20,292 bases of DNA from Bacteroidia bacterium (GTDB taxonomy: Bacteria; Bacteroidota; Bacteroidia; Bacteroidales; VadinHA17), in the NCBI GenBank assembly GCA_026391515.1, contig JAPLEC010000207.1:1-20292 (forward strand), in the 5' to 3' direction. Made by a program: the position numbers and the translations under genes. Of the stretch, positions 7,951 to 15,946 are shown piece by piece. Every line of letters starts with the position of its first letter. The first letter of the stretch is position 1. The notes beneath the pieces are model-generated. The model was not told where the DNA came from. It saw only the letters and a program-made list of their open reading frames with translations, and searched no databases.

Positions 7951-8961
7951 ATGTCTTTTCTGAATTTACAGGCTGTATTTGTTCTTTTGGGAAGTATAAT
8001 ATTGTTACCTCCCGGGAAAAGGAGTTCTTTCTCAGGTGCCATTGATACGTATACGGGTCAGGAATCTGTATCTGCTTTTACATATCCCGGGAAAAGAAAT
8101 AAATCAGAAGGATACAGGGCTGTTATCAGATATGAGGATGGATTCCTTGCAGCTGGTTCAGGGGGACGAATTGATTGGATTTCAGTATCAGGCAAAACAG
8201 TAAAGTCTGAAAAATTCCCTGGAGAGAACTTCAACTGCTTACTCGCCGATGATAATAAAGTCATCGCTGCCGGAAATAATGGAACTATTCTGATATCTTC
8301 TGATAAGGGAATTTTCCGCAAGGCTGACAGCGGTACAAAAATGAATATTAACTCCCTTGCCTTATTTAACGGAATTATAATTGCAGGTGCAGATCAGGGT
8401 GAAATAATTTCAGGTGACGGAAAAGGCACTTTCAGAAAGACCCTCCTGGGTTTAAAGGGGAACATAGTCTCTGTCTCGGCCAGAAGATCAGACTGTTACG
8501 GCGTAACAAATGAAGGTGAAATAATTCATACCACTGACGGCATCAATTGGGATATCCTTGATTTTAACCGGGCTTATTCCGGTTTTTACAAACCATGCTT
8601 TTTCACAAGGATTTTGGCAACTGAAAATCGTATCGCTGTTGCAGGTATCAGGAATGATGGTTCCCCGGTATTTATGTTTTCAAGCCAGGGTAAGGTCTGG
8701 ACTGAAAAGCTCCTTAATTACAATGATGAACAGGGACTGCCAGGTTTACTGGAAGACTCTCCCAATGATATGTTTTATGACAATGCCGGGGACCAGTTCG
8801 TACTTGTGTGCAGCAATGGCAAGCTGATGAAATTACCCTCCTGTTCACAATGTAATATGCTGGCAGTGATATCGGATGAAGATCTTGAAGGAATTTCATT
8901 CAGGGAGAATACAATTATGATCGTCGGTGAAAATTTCTTTGTTAAAGCATTAAAACTGTAA
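7951..8961 (+). CDS. Secreted YCF48/BNR-like beta-propeller protein
   Basis: A 336-residue protein with a hydrophobic N-terminus (about residues 5-20) that looks like a signal peptide. The rest is a series of about six beta-rich repeats of the photosystem-II-assembly-factor/sialidase-propeller type. Examples are VIRYEDGFLAAGSGGRIDW, VIAAGNNGTILISSDKG, IIAGADQGEIISGDGKG, GVTNEGEIIHTTDGINWD and VAVAGIRNDGSPVFMFS-like blades, each with a gly-rich turn and an S/T-D-G-x-x-W pattern. No catalytic signature of sialidases (Arg triad, complete Asp boxes) is clear, so a binding or scaffold role is as likely as catalysis. It follows the GH3 gene by 48 bases and precedes GH51 by 68 bases, so it is probably co-transcribed with them. 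The function is not known; only fold and export are supported. Confidence 0.65.
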   Translation: MSFLNLQAVFVLLGSIILLPPGKRSSFSGAIDTYTGQESVSAFTYPGKRNKSEGYRAVIRYEDGFLAAGSGGRIDWISVSGKTVKSEKFPGENFNCLLADDNKVIAAGNNGTILISSDKGIFRKADSGTKMNINSLALFNGIIIAGADQGEIISGDGKGTFRKTLLGLKGNIVSVSARRSDCYGVTNEGEIIHTTDGINWDILDFNRAYSGFYKPCFFTRILATENRIAVAGIRNDGSPVFMFSSQGKVWTEKLLNYNDEQGLPGLLEDSPNDMFYDNAGDQFVLVCSNGKLMKLPSCSQCNMLAVISDEDLEGISFRENTIMIVGENFFVKALKL

Positions 8962-9029
8962 AAGCTGCCTTATAATAATAATTAGACGGTATGTACCATA
9001 ACACATTAGTTAATTTAAAAACAAAATCT

Positions 9030-10562
9030 ATGAAAAAACCGAGAATCTTACTCTATTCCATGATTCTGTCCGGAGTTTTTTCCGGGAATCTTATGTCACA
9101 GGAACCGGCTGTCATTAAAATTGATTTTGACCGTAAAATAAGTGCGGTTGATCCAAACATTTATGGCAGTTTCCTTGAATCAATGGTCGTATATCGCGGT
9201 GTCTATGAGCCTTCTTCTCCTCTTGCCGATGAGAACGGATTCAGAAATGATTTTATCCAGCTTATAAAAGAGCTGAAAATACCTGTCGTCCGATGGCCGG
9301 GCGGAAATTTTGTATCAGGTTATAACTGGGAGGATGGGATTGGACCAAAGGAACAGCGTCCGGCAAGGAGGGATCTGGCATGGAATCGGGTTGAAAGCAA
9401 CCAGATGGGAACTGATGAATACGTAAAATTGTGTAATCTTATCGGAGCTGAAAATTTTATTTGCATCAATGCCGGGACAGGTACTCTTGACGATGCAAGG
9501 CACTGGGTGGAATACTGTAACATTGAAAAAGGAACATACTATTCAGACCTGAGAAGGAAATATGGTAATGAAAAACCCTTTAATGTAAAGTACTGGGCAC
9601 TTGGGAACGAAATTGACGGACCCTGGCAGATGGGACAGAAAAGCGCCGAAGACTATGTAAAATTCGCACTGGAGGCAGGCAAGCTGATACAATGGGTAGA
9701 TAAAAATGTCAAGCTTATTGCATCAGGTGCCTCAAATTACAGACCGGCGGATAATAGCTGGATAGACTGGAATGATTATGTATTGACACATATGGTCGGC
9801 AATATAGATTATCTGTCCGTACACAGATATGCGACTGAGGCATTACCAGCTGGTGACCGGAGTTTCTCAGGTATGATGTGTTTGGGTCTTGATCTTGATC
9901 AAAAAATAGAAATGGTAAAAGCCCTTATTGAGAAGGCCATGTTGAAATCAGGATCAAAAAGACCGGTATATATTTCATTTGATGAATGGTCCGGTGGCTT
10001 TGGTAACAACGTTACAGCTTCATTAATGGTGGCCCAGCATCTGAATTCTTTTATCAGGCATGCCGATATAGTCAAGATGGCTAATATTACCATGCTTTCG
10101 AGCCTCGTTGGTAATTCCCCGAATGGCGATTTCAAGAATGCATTGTTTCAGGCGTTCTATCTGTATTCAAATAACTGCCATGGAACTTCTCTCGATGTAC
10201 TTACCAGATGTGAAAAATATAGCAATACTGTATTTAAGGATATACCATACCTTGACGTCACTGCCATATTGAATGATTCAACCAAAACGCTGATAGTAAA
10301 TGTAGTCAACAGACATGAGACAAATGTTATCCCGGCAAATATCATTTTGCAGAGTGGAGAATTTATTGGGAGTGCGAAAGTCAATGAAGTAAACGGAAAA
10401 ATAACGACTCCGAGTGCTCCCAGGACTCCGGGTGCTCCAAGTACTCCCAACCCCGAAGAGGCCGTAAGTGTCGTTACGAAGGACATTAAATTTAAGGGTA
10501 ATACTATTAATTACAGTTTCCCTGCACATTCATACACGCAGCTTATGATTCCCGCTAAATAA
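9030..10562 (+). CDS. Secreted GH51 alpha-L-arabinofuranosidase
   Basis: A 510-residue exported enzyme that should remove alpha-L-arabinofuranose side groups from arabinoxylan, arabinan or their oligomers. A signal peptide (residues 1 to about 22, ending near NLMSQ) precedes the mature FDRKISAVDPNIYGSFLE start typical of the family. The (beta/alpha)8 barrel shows VVRWPGGNFVSGYNWEDGIG (about 92-111), the acid/base Glu194 in WALGNEIDGPWQMG and the nucleophile Glu319 in ISFDEW, both at the expected ends of strands 4 and 7. The C-terminal beta-sandwich (about 400-510) contains a Pro/Thr-rich repeat near 460-476. An in-frame ATG at 8991 would add 13 residues ahead of the signal peptide; ATG 9030 is preferred because MKKPRILL is a normal signal start. 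It fits functionally with the upstream GH3 enzyme. Confidence 0.93.
   Translation: MKKPRILLYSMILSGVFSGNLMSQEPAVIKIDFDRKISAVDPNIYGSFLESMVVYRGVYEPSSPLADENGFRNDFIQLIKELKIPVVRWPGGNFVSGYNWEDGIGPKEQRPARRDLAWNRVESNQMGTDEYVKLCNLIGAENFICINAGTGTLDDARHWVEYCNIEKGTYYSDLRRKYGNEKPFNVKYWALGNEIDGPWQMGQKSAEDYVKFALEAGKLIQWVDKNVKLIASGASNYRPADNSWIDWNDYVLTHMVGNIDYLSVHRYATEALPAGDRSFSGMMCLGLDLDQKIEMVKALIEKAMLKSGSKRPVYISFDEWSGGFGNNVTASLMVAQHLNSFIRHADIVKMANITMLSSLVGNSPNGDFKNALFQAFYLYSNNCHGTSLDVLTRCEKYSNTVFKDIPYLDVTAILNDSTKTLIVNVVNRHETNVIPANIILQSGEFIGSAKVNEVNGKITTPSAPRTPGAPSTPNPEEAVSVVTKDIKFKGNTINYSFPAHSYTQLMIPAK
10407..10447 (+). repeat. 18-bp tandem repeat in the GH51 gene
   Basis: Two 18-base units (10407-10424 and 10425-10442, 15 of 18 bases identical) and a partial third unit starting ACTCCC. 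They encode TPSAPR-TPGAPS-TPNP, a proline-rich stretch inside the C-terminal beta-sandwich of the arabinofuranosidase. It probably forms an extended exposed loop. Confidence 0.7.
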
Positions 10563-10570
10563 TTGTGTCA

Positions 10571-10697
10571 GGGTATCCATATGCGGTTCATTTTTTTAAT
10601 GATTATCCTGTTATACAGACTAAAAGACTTGAACAGGTAACAATTAAATGATCCGTGCTACCGGGAATCAGGTTCAATAACATATGTATGGATACCC
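10571..10697. repeat. Long inverted repeat between GH51 and the beta-helix gene
   Basis: GGGTATCCATA (10571-10581) is repeated perfectly inverted as TATGGATACCC (10687-10697), with a CATATG at each inner edge. A second nested pair, CCTGTT (10607-10612) and AACAGG (10632-10637), can form an inner stem. The 127-bp unit fills most of the 168-base spacer and no open reading frame is seen in it. It may be a MITE-like insertion or a long RNA hairpin between the two genes; it lacks the T-run of a terminator. Confidence 0.6.
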
Positions 10698-10730
10698 CGT
10701 AATTGAATAAACTTCATAATTAAATATGCC

Positions 10731-12383
10731 GTGAAAATCCTTAATTATTCTTTTGCTCTGTTCATTTTTTTTCTCAACGGATTTATTGTCAAGGCTCAGG
10801 ATATTCCACCGACAACATCCCTGGTATATCCCGGAACTGATGGGAGACTTGTATATGTCGCTGACAGCCTGGGCAATAAGATCCCTGATTTTTCAAATGC
10901 AGGGTATAAAGGCGGAGGTGTACCTATTCCATATGTAGCGATCAAGGAAACGGTTTGGCCGGTTCCGGGCGACAATTCAGACAATATCCAGGCGGCAATT
11001 GACCGGGTTTCAGCCCTTCCCCGGGATGCTTCAGGATTCAGAGGAACAGTGCTTCTGAAAATGGGAACCTATGACCTAGAAAAACCTATTTATATAAAAG
11101 CGTCCGGTGTAGTGCTCAGAGGTGAAGGAATGAGTGATATTGGTACGATACTCATCGGTAAAATACCAAAAGAGAAACAGGCTTCTCCATTTGGCAGGTC
11201 GGCGCTTGTAAACATAGGTGGCGCTTCAGGCACAACACCTCAGGAAGATACAAAGCAAATTATTACTGACAAATATGTACCGGTTGGTAAACGAAGCTTT
11301 AATATTGTTTCTGCCAAAGGATTTAAAGCAGGAGACAGGGTACTGGTGAGACGCATCGGCAACCAGGAGTGGATCAAAGCTATTGGAGAAGACAGTACGA
11401 GTGTGGGCCGATACAGATGGAGACCTTTTAACATTAACTGGGACAGGGTGATTGTGGAAGTTAAGGGAAATACCATTACAATTGATGCTCCCTTATTCTG
11501 TGCCATTGAGACTCACTGGGGTGGAGGAGAAATAGTAAAGTACGACGATCAGGGACGTATTGAACATGTGGGAATTGAGAATCTTCGCGGAATATCAGAG
11601 TATAATCCTGCAGTCAGGATGACATCCTATGGTAATATGGATCGTGGTTCCTTTGATGAAAGAAACAGACCTCACTACGAAGGTGATGAATATTATTCCG
11701 ACGAAAACCACTATTTCAATTTCATAAATATAAACAACACCAACAATGCCTGGGTACGGACTATCAGCGCTCTCCACTTTGCAAGTAGTGTGGTACAAAC
11801 CACAGCAAGCACAAAATGGGTTACAGTACAGGATTGTGAATCAAGGGAACCGGTATCTATCAGGGCTGGCGCAAGGCGGTTTACTTATCAGTTAAATGGC
11901 CAGCTGGCTCTCGTGCAGAGATGTTTTTCCCAAAAAGGACGACATTCATTCGTTATGCAAAATTCCGGATCCAGCGGTAATGTTTTCCTCGACTGCGAAG
12001 CCGTTAATCCTTACTCTACAAGTGAACCACATAGTCAGTGGGTCAACGGGGCTCTTTATGATAACATTAAAGCACCGCTGACAGCAAGATACTGGAAAGA
12101 TATCAGCATTGGCTGGGCCGGAGCCAATATTGTATTCTGGAATTGTGAAGGTGATTTTCTTATCCAGAAACCACCTACCGCCCAAAATTATTCTTTCGGG
12201 CATATCGGCATAAATGCCGTAATATTCAATACACTCCTCCAGGACCTTACCAAACCGAATGGTCATGTTGAATCAATGGACAGACATGTCAGTCCCAGGA
12301 GCCTCTATCTTACGCAGCTTAAAGAACGACTGGGGGCAGAAGCTGTTAAAAATATAACAATGGAAGGTCAGAGATTAGAATAA
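10731..12383 (+). CDS. Secreted right-handed beta-helix (pectate lyase-like fold) protein
   Basis: A 550-residue exported protein with a signal peptide (MKILNYSFALFIFFLNGFIV, cleavage near VKAQ). The region around residues 75-140 is typical for beta-helix carbohydrate-active enzymes: DNSDNIQAAIDRVSAL, a GTVLLKMGTYDLEKPIYI strand pair and GVVLRGEG. Irregular helix coils follow, with HFASSVVQTTASTKWVTVQDCESREPVSI and SFVMQNSGSSGNVFLDCEAVNP (about 345-425). Such folds occur in PL1/PL6/PL9 lyases and GH28 hydrolases, but I cannot assign a catalytic family or active site, so a lyase role is only a possibility. The start is GTG at 10731; the ATG at 10726 is out of frame. It is the last gene of the rightward group, after the GH51 gene, and is convergent with the lactonase gene. 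Confidence 0.7.
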   Translation: MKILNYSFALFIFFLNGFIVKAQDIPPTTSLVYPGTDGRLVYVADSLGNKIPDFSNAGYKGGGVPIPYVAIKETVWPVPGDNSDNIQAAIDRVSALPRDASGFRGTVLLKMGTYDLEKPIYIKASGVVLRGEGMSDIGTILIGKIPKEKQASPFGRSALVNIGGASGTTPQEDTKQIITDKYVPVGKRSFNIVSAKGFKAGDRVLVRRIGNQEWIKAIGEDSTSVGRYRWRPFNINWDRVIVEVKGNTITIDAPLFCAIETHWGGGEIVKYDDQGRIEHVGIENLRGISEYNPAVRMTSYGNMDRGSFDERNRPHYEGDEYYSDENHYFNFININNTNNAWVRTISALHFASSVVQTTASTKWVTVQDCESREPVSIRAGARRFTYQLNGQLALVQRCFSQKGRHSFVMQNSGSSGNVFLDCEAVNPYSTSEPHSQWVNGALYDNIKAPLTARYWKDISIGWAGANIVFWNCEGDFLIQKPPTAQNYSFGHIGINAVIFNTLLQDLTKPNGHVESMDRHVSPRSLYLTQLKERLGAEAVKNITMEGQRLE

Positions 12384-12408
12384 TAAAGCGCGTAAACAGA
12401 GATTACTG

Positions 12409-12449
12409 AAAAAAAATTGCCGCCAGGTGTGCATCGTTCTCCCGGCGGC
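12409..12449 (-). terminator. Rho-independent terminator of the cupin-lactonase gene
   Basis: On the minus strand GCCGCCGGG pairs with CCTGGCGGC (one mismatch) around a loop of about 13 bases, followed by AA and then eight T residues (complement of 12409-12416). It sits about 50 bases after the stop of the leftward gene. On the plus strand the same stem has only a weak T-rich tail, so it may also partly terminate the convergent beta-helix gene. Confidence 0.8.
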
Positions 12450-12499
12450 TAATTTATTTATGTTATACTTTTCTGGTTATGCTGAAGAAATGCTGGGTT

Positions 12500-14428
12500 T
12501 TATAAATACTGTACAAAGCCCTCCATGTTGGTGCGGATTTTGTATACCCAGCTGTAACTGACAATATACAGGGTTTTCATGTCAGCATCTCCGAAACAGA
12601 CACTAACAGGAAATGAAGGAACATTTATCATTCCGACATATTCTCCTTTGGAGTTAAAGATCTGGACTCCATAATAGGTTCCGATATAAATGTTACCCAT
12701 TTTATCAATTGCCATTCCGTCAGCACTTGTCGACTTGCCTTTTCTGTCCAGTACATTTTCAGTCAGGAATAACTTCGCGAACTGACGGCCATTTTTTATT
12801 GTCCCATCTTCATTTACATCATATGCCCAAAGAAAATTCTCCTTATCGCTATTTACCGGATACCACGTTTCATCGTCATATGTGTTATTGATGTAGAGGG
12901 TTTTACCATCAGGCGATAATATGATACCGTTAGGCATTGCAAATGCGTTAGGCTCGACAATTCTTGTAAGTTTGCCCTCAGGCGATAGGTAATAAACGCA
13001 ACGTCCTGGCTGGAACTTAACAGGCTCCATGGTGAATTGAGGATCAGTGAAATAAATGCCTCCTTTTGCATCTGTAATGATATCATTGGGTCCGTCGAGA
13101 GATTTTCCATTGTACTTGTCAGCAAGTACCTTAACCACCTGCCCGTTTGTCGTCATCTCTACTACCCTGTGTCCCATCATATCGCAAACTATGAGGTTAC
13201 CGTTCTTGTACGGATAGAGTCCGTTTGTCTGCATTTTGCCTTCAGTGATGTTCAAGTAGGTACCATCAGGAGACATTTCAACAGTTGAACTTTTTTTCGG
13301 GTCGGCGCCCCATGACTGGTCGAAGTACATATTTGAGAAATAGACCTTTCCGTTCATCCATTTCGGACCTTCGCTGAAAGTCAGCCCTGGTTTTGTTTTT
13401 GTACCGTCGACAAGCAGTTCTAATTTGGCATCTTCAGGAATAATAGCATGATAAGCTGCCATCATTGCTTTCTCCTTTTCGATATAATCAGTCCGTGCAG
13501 GCCAGAAAATATCTATTACGTCACAGCCAAGCGGACCGACTTTTGCCCCATGAACCATATTGCCCGGTATTAAAGCGACATCATTCTTTGACATACTTTG
13601 TTCTCCATCAAGGAGCATCTCATCACAACCACCGCGTAATACCATCATCATTTGTTCTTCGGGGTGTATATGGCGTTCAAAAACTGCTCCGGGATCCATA
13701 GAAAGAAAACTAACCTGTGTATTCTTACCTGTTATCAGTCTTGAATTCGCGCCGGCAGTAAGTTCTGTCAACTGAAAATCATATAAATCATAAACAGTGT
13801 TGGGTTTAATATTCGAAACCATTGCTTCTTTGATATCAACGGATTTTGAAGGAATATTTTTTACACCGGCTTTCTGAAAATAGTCAAGACGCACCGAACT
13901 GTAAACTTCAAAAAGTTTGGCTCCGGATGGTCCGGCGGTAATAGCATTTTTGCTTCCTTTTTCAAGGCATACAAAATCAATGCGAGGGGTAGCGCTGTGA
14001 GTTCCGTCAGGCTCCTCCCTTTTTCTTGAAATCAAAGTGACATTCGATCCATCAATAAGCTGTTCTATTTCTCCTTCCAGAACAAACACAAATCGATCGG
14101 CAGGAAGAACTTCTTCAGGTATTTTTGCATTTGGTTCCAATTGCAGGATACCTACCATTGTACCGCTTCCCCAGTAAATTTTTGCATCTACACCAGGATA
14201 CAGATATGTACTTGTTATGCTATTGAGGCCTGTCACCTTTCCTGGTTCAAGATTTGAGACAATCTTTGTTTTAGGAAGACCGGGAAGCTGCCTTACGGTT
14301 AAAGCATACTTTTTAATAAGTTCACTATTTTTCTTTTGCCATTCAGGTGTTGATGTGCACTGACTCAGGATAATTATGATCAAAGCCAGCAGACTCGGGA
14401 AAATGATTTTTTTCATTAATGGTTTCAT
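12500..14428 (-). CDS. Lipoprotein fusing two cupins to an SMP-30/gluconolactonase propeller
   Basis: A 642-residue predicted lipoprotein: the hydrophobic N-terminus ends in the lipobox LSQC (Cys24). Cupin 1 (about 85-185) lacks the metal-binding histidines (GSGTMVGILQLEPNAKIPEE). Cupin 2 (about 235-315) has His253, His255 and His293, with Gln259 where Glu is usual. The C-terminal 300 residues are a six-bladed propeller of the SMP-30/gluconolactonase/LRE-like family, which hydrolyses sugar lactones with a divalent metal. The metal-site residues appear as Glu353 (SEGPKW), Asn448 (GPNDII), Asn500 (MPNGII) and Asp570 (SADGMA), in the same order as the known site of mammalian SMP-30. Start ATG 14428; the ATG at 14416 is also possible. 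It is 41 bases after the bicupin gene, probably in one operon, and ends at a strong terminator. Lactone hydrolysis is inferred; the substrate is unknown. Confidence 0.85.
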   Translation of the reverse strand: MKPLMKKIIFPSLLALIIIILSQCTSTPEWQKKNSELIKKYALTVRQLPGLPKTKIVSNLEPGKVTGLNSITSTYLYPGVDAKIYWGSGTMVGILQLEPNAKIPEEVLPADRFVFVLEGEIEQLIDGSNVTLISRKREEPDGTHSATPRIDFVCLEKGSKNAITAGPSGAKLFEVYSSVRLDYFQKAGVKNIPSKSVDIKEAMVSNIKPNTVYDLYDFQLTELTAGANSRLITGKNTQVSFLSMDPGAVFERHIHPEEQMMMVLRGGCDEMLLDGEQSMSKNDVALIPGNMVHGAKVGPLGCDVIDIFWPARTDYIEKEKAMMAAYHAIIPEDAKLELLVDGTKTKPGLTFSEGPKWMNGKVYFSNMYFDQSWGADPKKSSTVEMSPDGTYLNITEGKMQTNGLYPYKNGNLIVCDMMGHRVVEMTTNGQVVKVLADKYNGKSLDGPNDIITDAKGGIYFTDPQFTMEPVKFQPGRCVYYLSPEGKLTRIVEPNAFAMPNGIILSPDGKTLYINNTYDDETWYPVNSDKENFLWAYDVNEDGTIKNGRQFAKLFLTENVLDRKGKSTSADGMAIDKMGNIYIGTYYGVQIFNSKGEYVGMINVPSFPVSVCFGDADMKTLYIVSYSWVYKIRTNMEGFVQYL

Positions 14429-14469
14429 AATTTTTGTTGGTTTGGTATTGTTATTAGGTTATAAGAAAA

Positions 14470-15900
14470 TTATTGCTTTTCAGTTGTCATATTTCTCTTG
14501 CCCAGTGGATCATCTGCCTGGTCCATTCCTACAACATCGTAGCCAATCCACTGATACGATTTCGACAATGCTGCAGTTTTCGGCCATGCATAATCGTGTT
14601 CTTTGGTTTTTGTCCACATCACTCTGTGTTCTTCAGTATCGAATAAAAGCTCCATTTCATAAGTGAACTTAGTTTCCGGTGAACCAATTTTCTTTGACAC
14701 ATCATCCGGGAAACGACGAAGAAGCCTGGATCCAAGATATCCTACCTGTTTTCTCAAAGCAACCACATAAACGTTGGTGTAATTCTTCTCAAAAGCTTCA
14801 AAATTTACCGGTTCGACTTCAAAGAACATCTGAAGTTTTGCCATTGCAAGTGGCACGTCTGTTACATCGAGTTTCCCTTTTTCAAGTGCAACACCGTAAA
14901 CTATCATTTCAAGCGGATCGGTTTCGGAACTCTCAAGGGAATGTATTTCACCGGCACGTACCGGGACAGCATCCCCATAGGCAATGTCGGCCCATTCGTC
15001 GTTGACATGAACTTTGCCTTTTCCTTTGATCACGAAATAGACCTCATCGACACCTGAGTGATAGTGTCTTCCAACTGAAGATCCTGCCGGTATCAACAGA
15101 TGATCAACAAAAGCCCAGTTTGAGGCAAATGCACCGGGTCCGAGAGCCCTTCTGTAAAATACTGTATCTTTTCCGCCATCCATCCTGGCAACCGGGCGCA
15201 ATAAATCTTTTGTAAACTGGCGTGTAGAAATGAATGTCGGCTTTTTTTCGAGGGTTACTCCAACACGGTCATCAGACATTTCAAAAAGTCCTGTCGGATC
15301 AGCAGAATAGTTATACGATCCTCTGCGCTGGAATCCTCCGGCACCTTGTGTATTTACTGCTTCACCCGGAGTGATAACAGCTACATTGAAATTCACCCAG
15401 TCAACGGGCTTATTCGAAGGATTATAAACTGCATGTGAATTCCCTGATTTGCAGGGAACTCCTACAGGTCCTGGGATAAGGGCAGTCTGCCCGTTCACAG
15501 TGAATTCACAATCACCATCAAGGATCAGGAACATTTCATCTGAGTTGGTATGAAAATGATGGCCGATAGAACTTTTTGGCATCAACGGACCATGGTGCAT
15601 AAAGTTTAATCCGGTTATTGCACCTCTGCCTAAAAGTGTTTGTATGTATAATGTTCCGGTACCCTGATGGACATTCTTGCCTGCAAAAGCTTTTGTTTGA
15701 TCAGTATGCCCAATGCGTTCGGCAAGCGGAATTACTTTCGGTTTTTCCTGACCGGAATCTCCGGCCTGCCCGCTGGAAGTAATTAAAGAGCTTAAAATCC
15801 AGATCAACACAACCGCTGATACCGGGATCGTTAAAGCAATTCTCAGCTTTTTTAATCTTATAAAGAAATCTGGGAAGGTTTCATTTCTTTTCATAATCAA
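14470..15900 (-). CDS. Membrane-anchored bicupin with C-terminal ABM-like domain
   Basis: A 476-residue protein. One hydrophobic span (about residues 20-41) after a basic N-terminus serves as an uncleaved anchor or signal, placing the rest outside the cytoplasm. Cupin 1 (about 95-175) has the complete metal set His115, His117, Glu122 and His156. Cupin 2 (about 255-335) has His279, His281, Glu286 and His320. Both therefore look able to bind a metal, as in germin/oxalate oxidase, quercetinase or sugar isomerase-type bicupins. The last 100 residues (YVVALRKQVGYLGSRLLRRFP to WIGYDVVGMD) resemble a dimeric alpha/beta-barrel (ABM-like) domain. The ATG at 15898-15900 or the internal ATG two codons later may be used. 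The gene sits between the enolase paralogue (46-base gap) and the cupin-lactonase (41-base gap), consistent with an operon. The reaction is not known. Confidence 0.75.
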   Translation of the reverse strand: MIMKRNETFPDFFIRLKKLRIALTIPVSAVVLIWILSSLITSSGQAGDSGQEKPKVIPLAERIGHTDQTKAFAGKNVHQGTGTLYIQTLLGRGAITGLNFMHHGPLMPKSSIGHHFHTNSDEMFLILDGDCEFTVNGQTALIPGPVGVPCKSGNSHAVYNPSNKPVDWVNFNVAVITPGEAVNTQGAGGFQRRGSYNYSADPTGLFEMSDDRVGVTLEKKPTFISTRQFTKDLLRPVARMDGGKDTVFYRRALGPGAFASNWAFVDHLLIPAGSSVGRHYHSGVDEVYFVIKGKGKVHVNDEWADIAYGDAVPVRAGEIHSLESSETDPLEMIVYGVALEKGKLDVTDVPLAMAKLQMFFEVEPVNFEAFEKNYTNVYVVALRKQVGYLGSRLLRRFPDDVSKKIGSPETKFTYEMELLFDTEEHRVMWTKTKEHDYAWPKTAALSKSYQWIGYDVVGMDQADDPLGKRNMTTEKQ

Positions 15901-15946
15901 TTTATTTCCAGTTAATTAACTAGCTTCGTTGAAATATTTCAGAATT

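Noticed and set aside
8991..9029. Earlier in-frame ATG for the GH51 gene
   Set aside because: It adds 13 residues before a good signal peptide start at 9030; the A-rich stretch before 9030 fits a Bacteroidetes start better.
10157..10486. Open frame of 109 codons opposite the GH51 C-terminus
   Set aside because: It covers the antisense of the proline-rich repeat and conserved C-terminal domain; no start context or family resemblance.
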